Positions 63,686-64,000 of a stretch of 64,000 bases of DNA are shown here, piece by piece; within the stretch, counting starts at the first letter, position 1; the number at the start of each line of letters is the position of its first letter. The stretch comes from Pseudonocardia sp. EC080619-01 (GTDB lineage Bacteria > Actinomycetota > Actinomycetes > Mycobacteriales > Pseudonocardiaceae). Position numbers and translations under genes: made by a program. The notes below the pieces were generated by a model. That model was not told the DNA's origin, searched no databases, and worked only from the letters and a program-made list of their open reading frames with translations. The stretch spans positions 372,001 through 436,000 of the forward strand of contig NZ_CP012185.1 in the NCBI RefSeq assembly GCF_001420995.1, written 5' to 3'.

Positions 63686-64000
63686 GCCACCGACCCCTTC
63701 GGCGCCGATCCGTAGCCGGACTCCGTCGGCGCCGACACCCGATCTGTGCTGACCGAACCGGGCCTGAGCAGAGCAGATATCGACGACGACGTCGCTTCCG
63801 GCGCCGTCGGCGACGGGCGGTACGGGCGCAGTGCACGACGGTGGCTCGGTGAGTCGGTACTCACCGGTCTGTGGTGATGTCGTCGCGGTGCGCGGCGGAC
63901 CGACGCAGAGTGGTGCCCCGACGCCGGCTGACATCCACCTTGCCGCGGTGGGGCACCGGCGCGAGATCGGTGACACACCGCGCGGTGATGGACGAGGCGT
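63686..64000. other. Right-edge region, no gene called
   Basis: Frames exist on the minus strand entering from the right edge (for example PHRGKVDVSRRRG near 63930), but none could be assigned. A gene truncated by the window end is possible. Confidence 0.3.

Overview
The window is high-GC DNA with actinobacterial hallmarks: a SARP/AfsR-type regulator, an MmyB-type XRE regulator, a DUF3159 membrane protein, GTG/TTG starts and very many ATGA overlaps. The gene mix (three intact P450s, an MpaB-like oxygenase, aromatic-acid catabolism, copper/redox genes) would suit a Pseudonocardia-like member of the Pseudonocardiales. The genus is an inference; no rRNA or other marker gene is present. The window is accessory in character: remnants or copies of at least eight insertion-sequence families (IS256, IS30, IS110, IS21, IS481, IS1380, IS5, IS630) and about a dozen broken genes lie among intact operons.

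Layout. 1-3.8 kb is a mobile-element pile: a recombinase remnant, an internally deleted IS256, and an IS30 whose transposase gene is split by an apparently intact IS110. 3.8-7.7 kb (minus strand) is a tight operon of an MmyB-type regulator, a Dabb-fold protein and two P450s, divergent from a DUF3159 gene. 8.7-12.9 kb holds an IS21 remnant, an MpaB/Lcp-like oxygenase overlapping a decayed P450, and a double-HTH GntR gene cut by IS481. 13.9-21.6 kb is a divergent catabolic cluster: P450, gentisate 1,2-dioxygenase, P450 reductase and aromatic-acid transporter on the minus strand; an enolase-superfamily gene with an in-frame TAG, an FAH-family hydrolase and a PadR regulator on the plus strand. Together these look like a route from a ring-hydroxylated or alkoxylated benzoate through gentisate.

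21.9-31 kb is eroded DNA: IS1380 fused to a truncated efflux gene, an intact cysteine-synthase-like gene, pseudogenes of a small secreted protein and of an L,D-transpeptidase, a TauD-like oxygenase, and a broken NRPS-like gene with a poly-lysine-synthetase-type C-terminal domain. 31-46 kb is an envelope/redox block: an L,D-transpeptidase, an M23 peptidase, CcdA, a complete translationally coupled cytochrome c maturation System I operon (ccmABCDEFHIG order), small secreted Cys/His proteins, a DsbA-like thioredoxin, cytochrome oxidase subunit I, and a copper ATPase gene truncated against an IS5 remnant.

47-50 kb carries a lone 998-residue helicase with a nuclease-like C-terminus, the best candidate for an undescribed defence function. 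50-52.5 kb has a STAS protein and an Arg/Asp-repeat coiled protein. 52.7-60 kb has a 1256-residue multi-cupredoxin protein resembling the manganese oxidase MnxG, then a SARP regulator. 60-63.7 kb has an alpha/beta hydrolase divergent from a GMC oxidoreductase and a third gene; by recollection these three correspond to the parts of a single fused protein in other actinobacteria. All identifications come from reading the sequence and from recalled family motifs; no database search was run.
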